From Alviniconcha marisindica (taxonomy: Eukaryota > Mollusca > Gastropoda > Provannidae), in contig JABMCL010003198.1 in the NCBI GenBank assembly GCA_018857735.1, positions 142,501 through 206,500 of the forward strand: a stretch of 64,000 bases of DNA. Reading direction: 5' to 3'. The first letter of the stretch is position 1. Each line of letters opens with the position of its first letter. The notes under the pieces were generated by a model. The model had not been told where the DNA came from. It saw only the letters and a program-made list of their open reading frames with translations, and searched no databases. Below, piece after piece: positions 63,174 to 64,000 of the stretch. A program made the position numbers and the translations under genes.

Positions 63174-63985
63174 TATGTGCGCAGTTTCAATGGTCTTGCC
63201 AGGCAAGATTTTGTGCTTCCTATATGCATTCCTTATCATTTTGTGACATCATCTTCATTAAATGAAAATCAGCATTGCTGCCTCACTGACACCAGAAGGA
63301 AGGAAGATTAAGAGCAAAGTGTCACCTGTTAAGATCCCAGATTTTGGCTGTGTTGTCCATTGAGGCAGTGGCCAGGAAGTCTCCACAGGTGTGCCAAGAA
63401 CAACTCCACACTGACCAAAGACATCAACAAAATGACACTAAATTCTCTGCAGGTATGTCCACCTCAGACAACACCATCAACAAAATGACATTACATTCTA
63501 TGCAGGTATAAGATAATACTTGGCTGTCATTAAAAAAAAATTGCTTTAAAATATATCCATCAATGTAACATGTAAAGGAATAAAATTCAAATTAAATGTC
63601 TGATAATGCAACGTAAGACATATATATACATAAAGAAAAAAGTGTTCAAACAAACTACAATTATAACTAAAAACAAGTTCATAACAACATAAGACAGCAT
63701 ATGCACACACACATGCATGCATGCATTCACTCACACTGCATTGTCCACAATGGACAAAACTATCAACAAAATGTCACTAAACTCTTCATTCACAGGTGTG
63801 TCCAAAGCAACTCCACACTAAACAAAACTATCAGACATAGCCATAAACGTCCTCAAAGTGGCATCAACAGTACAATCCCTTACAGTAACACTAAGCTTGT
63901 TGTTCTTGCTACAGGCATAGCCACAATGGTGCACTCCCACTAAACCCACCTGCCAGAGTGTGGTCCGTAAAGGTGTGTGTGCAGC
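56829..63985 (-). CDS. SPAG16: SPAG16/PF20, C-terminal WD40 exons (partial)
   Basis: Seven minus-strand exons: 63950-63985, 63326-63410, 62589-62715, 61189-61254, 59698-59824, 57833-57897, 56829-56939, all GT-AG with matching phases; stop TAA at 56829-56831. They encode about the last five WD40 blades. Signature segments: [81 protein letters not shown] and the terminal [12 protein letters not shown]. Alignment from memory with mammalian SPAG16 is nearly gap-free, including [12 protein letters not shown] and the C-terminal TW/IWS end. PF20/SPAG16 belongs to the central apparatus of 9+2 axonemes and is needed for sperm and ciliary motility. The N-terminal half and first blades lie beyond the right edge. 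The 36-nt exon 63950-63985 is the least certain: its acceptor (CAG at 63986-63988) fits the alignment, but the exon could extend further. Confidence 0.92.
57150..57830 (-). repeat. G-rich degenerate array that includes a SPAG16 donor copy
   Basis: Poly-G blocks alternate with ACTGTCCTRCAGG-type phrases. A copy of the donor end of exon 57833-57897 is clear: the plus-strand phrase CTACTGACCTGTCCATTGG occurs at the real junction (57826-57844) and 86 bp away at 57740-57758, both preceded by AAATACACA. A weaker copy is near 57680-57715. Confidence 0.75.
57930..58500. other. SPAG16 intronic sequence
   Basis: AT-rich, with CAAAAACAAAAAC at 58030-58050. No further structure seen. Confidence 0.5.
58505..58650. 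repeat. Three-copy about 48-bp tandem repeat
   Basis: GGTAACTCTACTGATACCTC followed by TCATTRTATCAAAATATTCA, repeated at 58509, 58555 and 58602. Confidence 0.9.
58973..59048. repeat. 34-bp near-perfect inverted repeat (hairpin)
   Basis: Arms 58973-59006 and 59015-59048 are reverse complements at 33 of 34 positions, with an 8-base loop TAATCACT. The left arm begins ACAAGAGAGCAAACAAAAAT. It lies inside a SPAG16 intron, next to a CAGTAACAAA-type short repeat (59070-59110). Confidence 0.92.
59825..61188. other. SPAG16 intronic sequence
   Basis: Contains (TG)n at 60143-60167. The 116-codon plus-strand frame near 60300-60650 has no recognisable domain and lies in the intron, so it is not called as a gene. 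Confidence 0.5.
61255..62145. other. SPAG16 intronic sequence with a SINE fragment
   Basis: At 61960-62095 the phrases CATACTGCTGCCCATCAACG and GTCATTCTGGTGGTGACAG match the SINE bodies at 5265-5562 and 25205-25500. The remainder shows nothing. Confidence 0.5.
62146..62588 (-). repeat. About 64-bp degenerate array built on a SPAG16 donor
   Basis: GAGCAGTCCAA/AAGCAGTCCAA recurs at 62182, 62239, 62385, 62497 and 62562, followed by CAACAAYAAAACTCA. The last unit passes into the exon at 62589, where GAGCAG falls at 62626, exactly 64 bp on. Each unit therefore copies the end of exon 62589-62715 (gene strand CTGCTCTGCTGACAAAACTC) plus its GTGAGTT donor. Confidence 0.82.
62826..63048. repeat. Compound (CA)n/(CT)n microsatellite
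   Basis: Alternating CT and CA tracts, a C-rich spacer at 62928-62936, then about 27 CA units to 63043. (TG)n follows at 63137-63172. Confidence 0.95.
63411..63840 (-). repeat. Degenerate array built on a SPAG16 acceptor
   Basis: CCACAGGTGTG...AACTCCACACTRAMCAAA spans the acceptor of exon 63326-63410 and recurs at 63791-63825. In between, CATCAACAAAATGACAYTA and GCAGGTAT recur at 63423/63476 and 63450/63503, a 53-bp period. Confidence 0.7.
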
Positions 63986-64000
63986 CTGGTTGAGAGAAGT

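Overview
This is a eukaryotic nuclear window, very probably from a marine invertebrate and most likely a lophotrochozoan or gastropod mollusc. The evidence is small GT-AG exons separated by repeat-rich introns, abundant (CA)n, (TC)n, (TA)n and homopolymer tracts, tRNA-derived SINEs, MITE-like elements and minisatellites, together with animal-only genes. The taxon is an inference from gene content and repeat style; nothing in the window names a species.

Layout from left to right: (1) 646-1602, plus strand, the last two exons of a Ly6/uPAR protein of the quiver/sleepless (qvr) type. It has an 85-bp array before it and a 23-bp TGACGTCA-rich array after it. (2) 5.2-6.4 kb, a SINE and an unrecognised 202-codon open frame on the minus strand. 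(3) 9322-17049, minus strand, a complete seven-exon gene for the DNA end-joining factor XLF/Cernunnos (NHEJ1), reconstructed here with consistent splice phases into about 344 residues and ending in a basic Ku-binding-type tail. (4) 17.05-18.65 kb, a candidate divergent promoter. (5) 18.66-38.22 kb, repeat-rich sequence, possibly one long 5' leader intron. (6) 38300-39328, plus strand, a complete single-exon coding region for a class II PAQR (membrane progestin receptor, PAQR5/PAQR6-like). (7) 40-56 kb, intergenic sequence with minisatellites and MITE-like elements. (8) 56829-63985, minus strand, the seven 3'-terminal WD40 exons of SPAG16/PF20, an axonemal central-apparatus protein; the 5' part lies beyond the right edge.

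The genes are functionally unrelated (excitability, DNA repair, steroid or lipid signalling, ciliary motility). What links them is structure. In NHEJ1 and SPAG16 at least six intronic minisatellites are built from copies of the exon-intron junction they touch, donor or acceptor. The clearest is a 45-bp array at NHEJ1 exon 6. It repeats the donor about 26 times, its unit is a multiple of three, and it stays open for about seven units, so donor slippage would add 15-residue modules in frame. This recurring junction-derived tandem duplication is the most unusual feature of the window. Secondary points are a MITE-like family with TTAA-flanked inverted termini, a 33/34 inverted repeat in a SPAG16 intron, and a 23-bp array rich in CRE-type palindromes.
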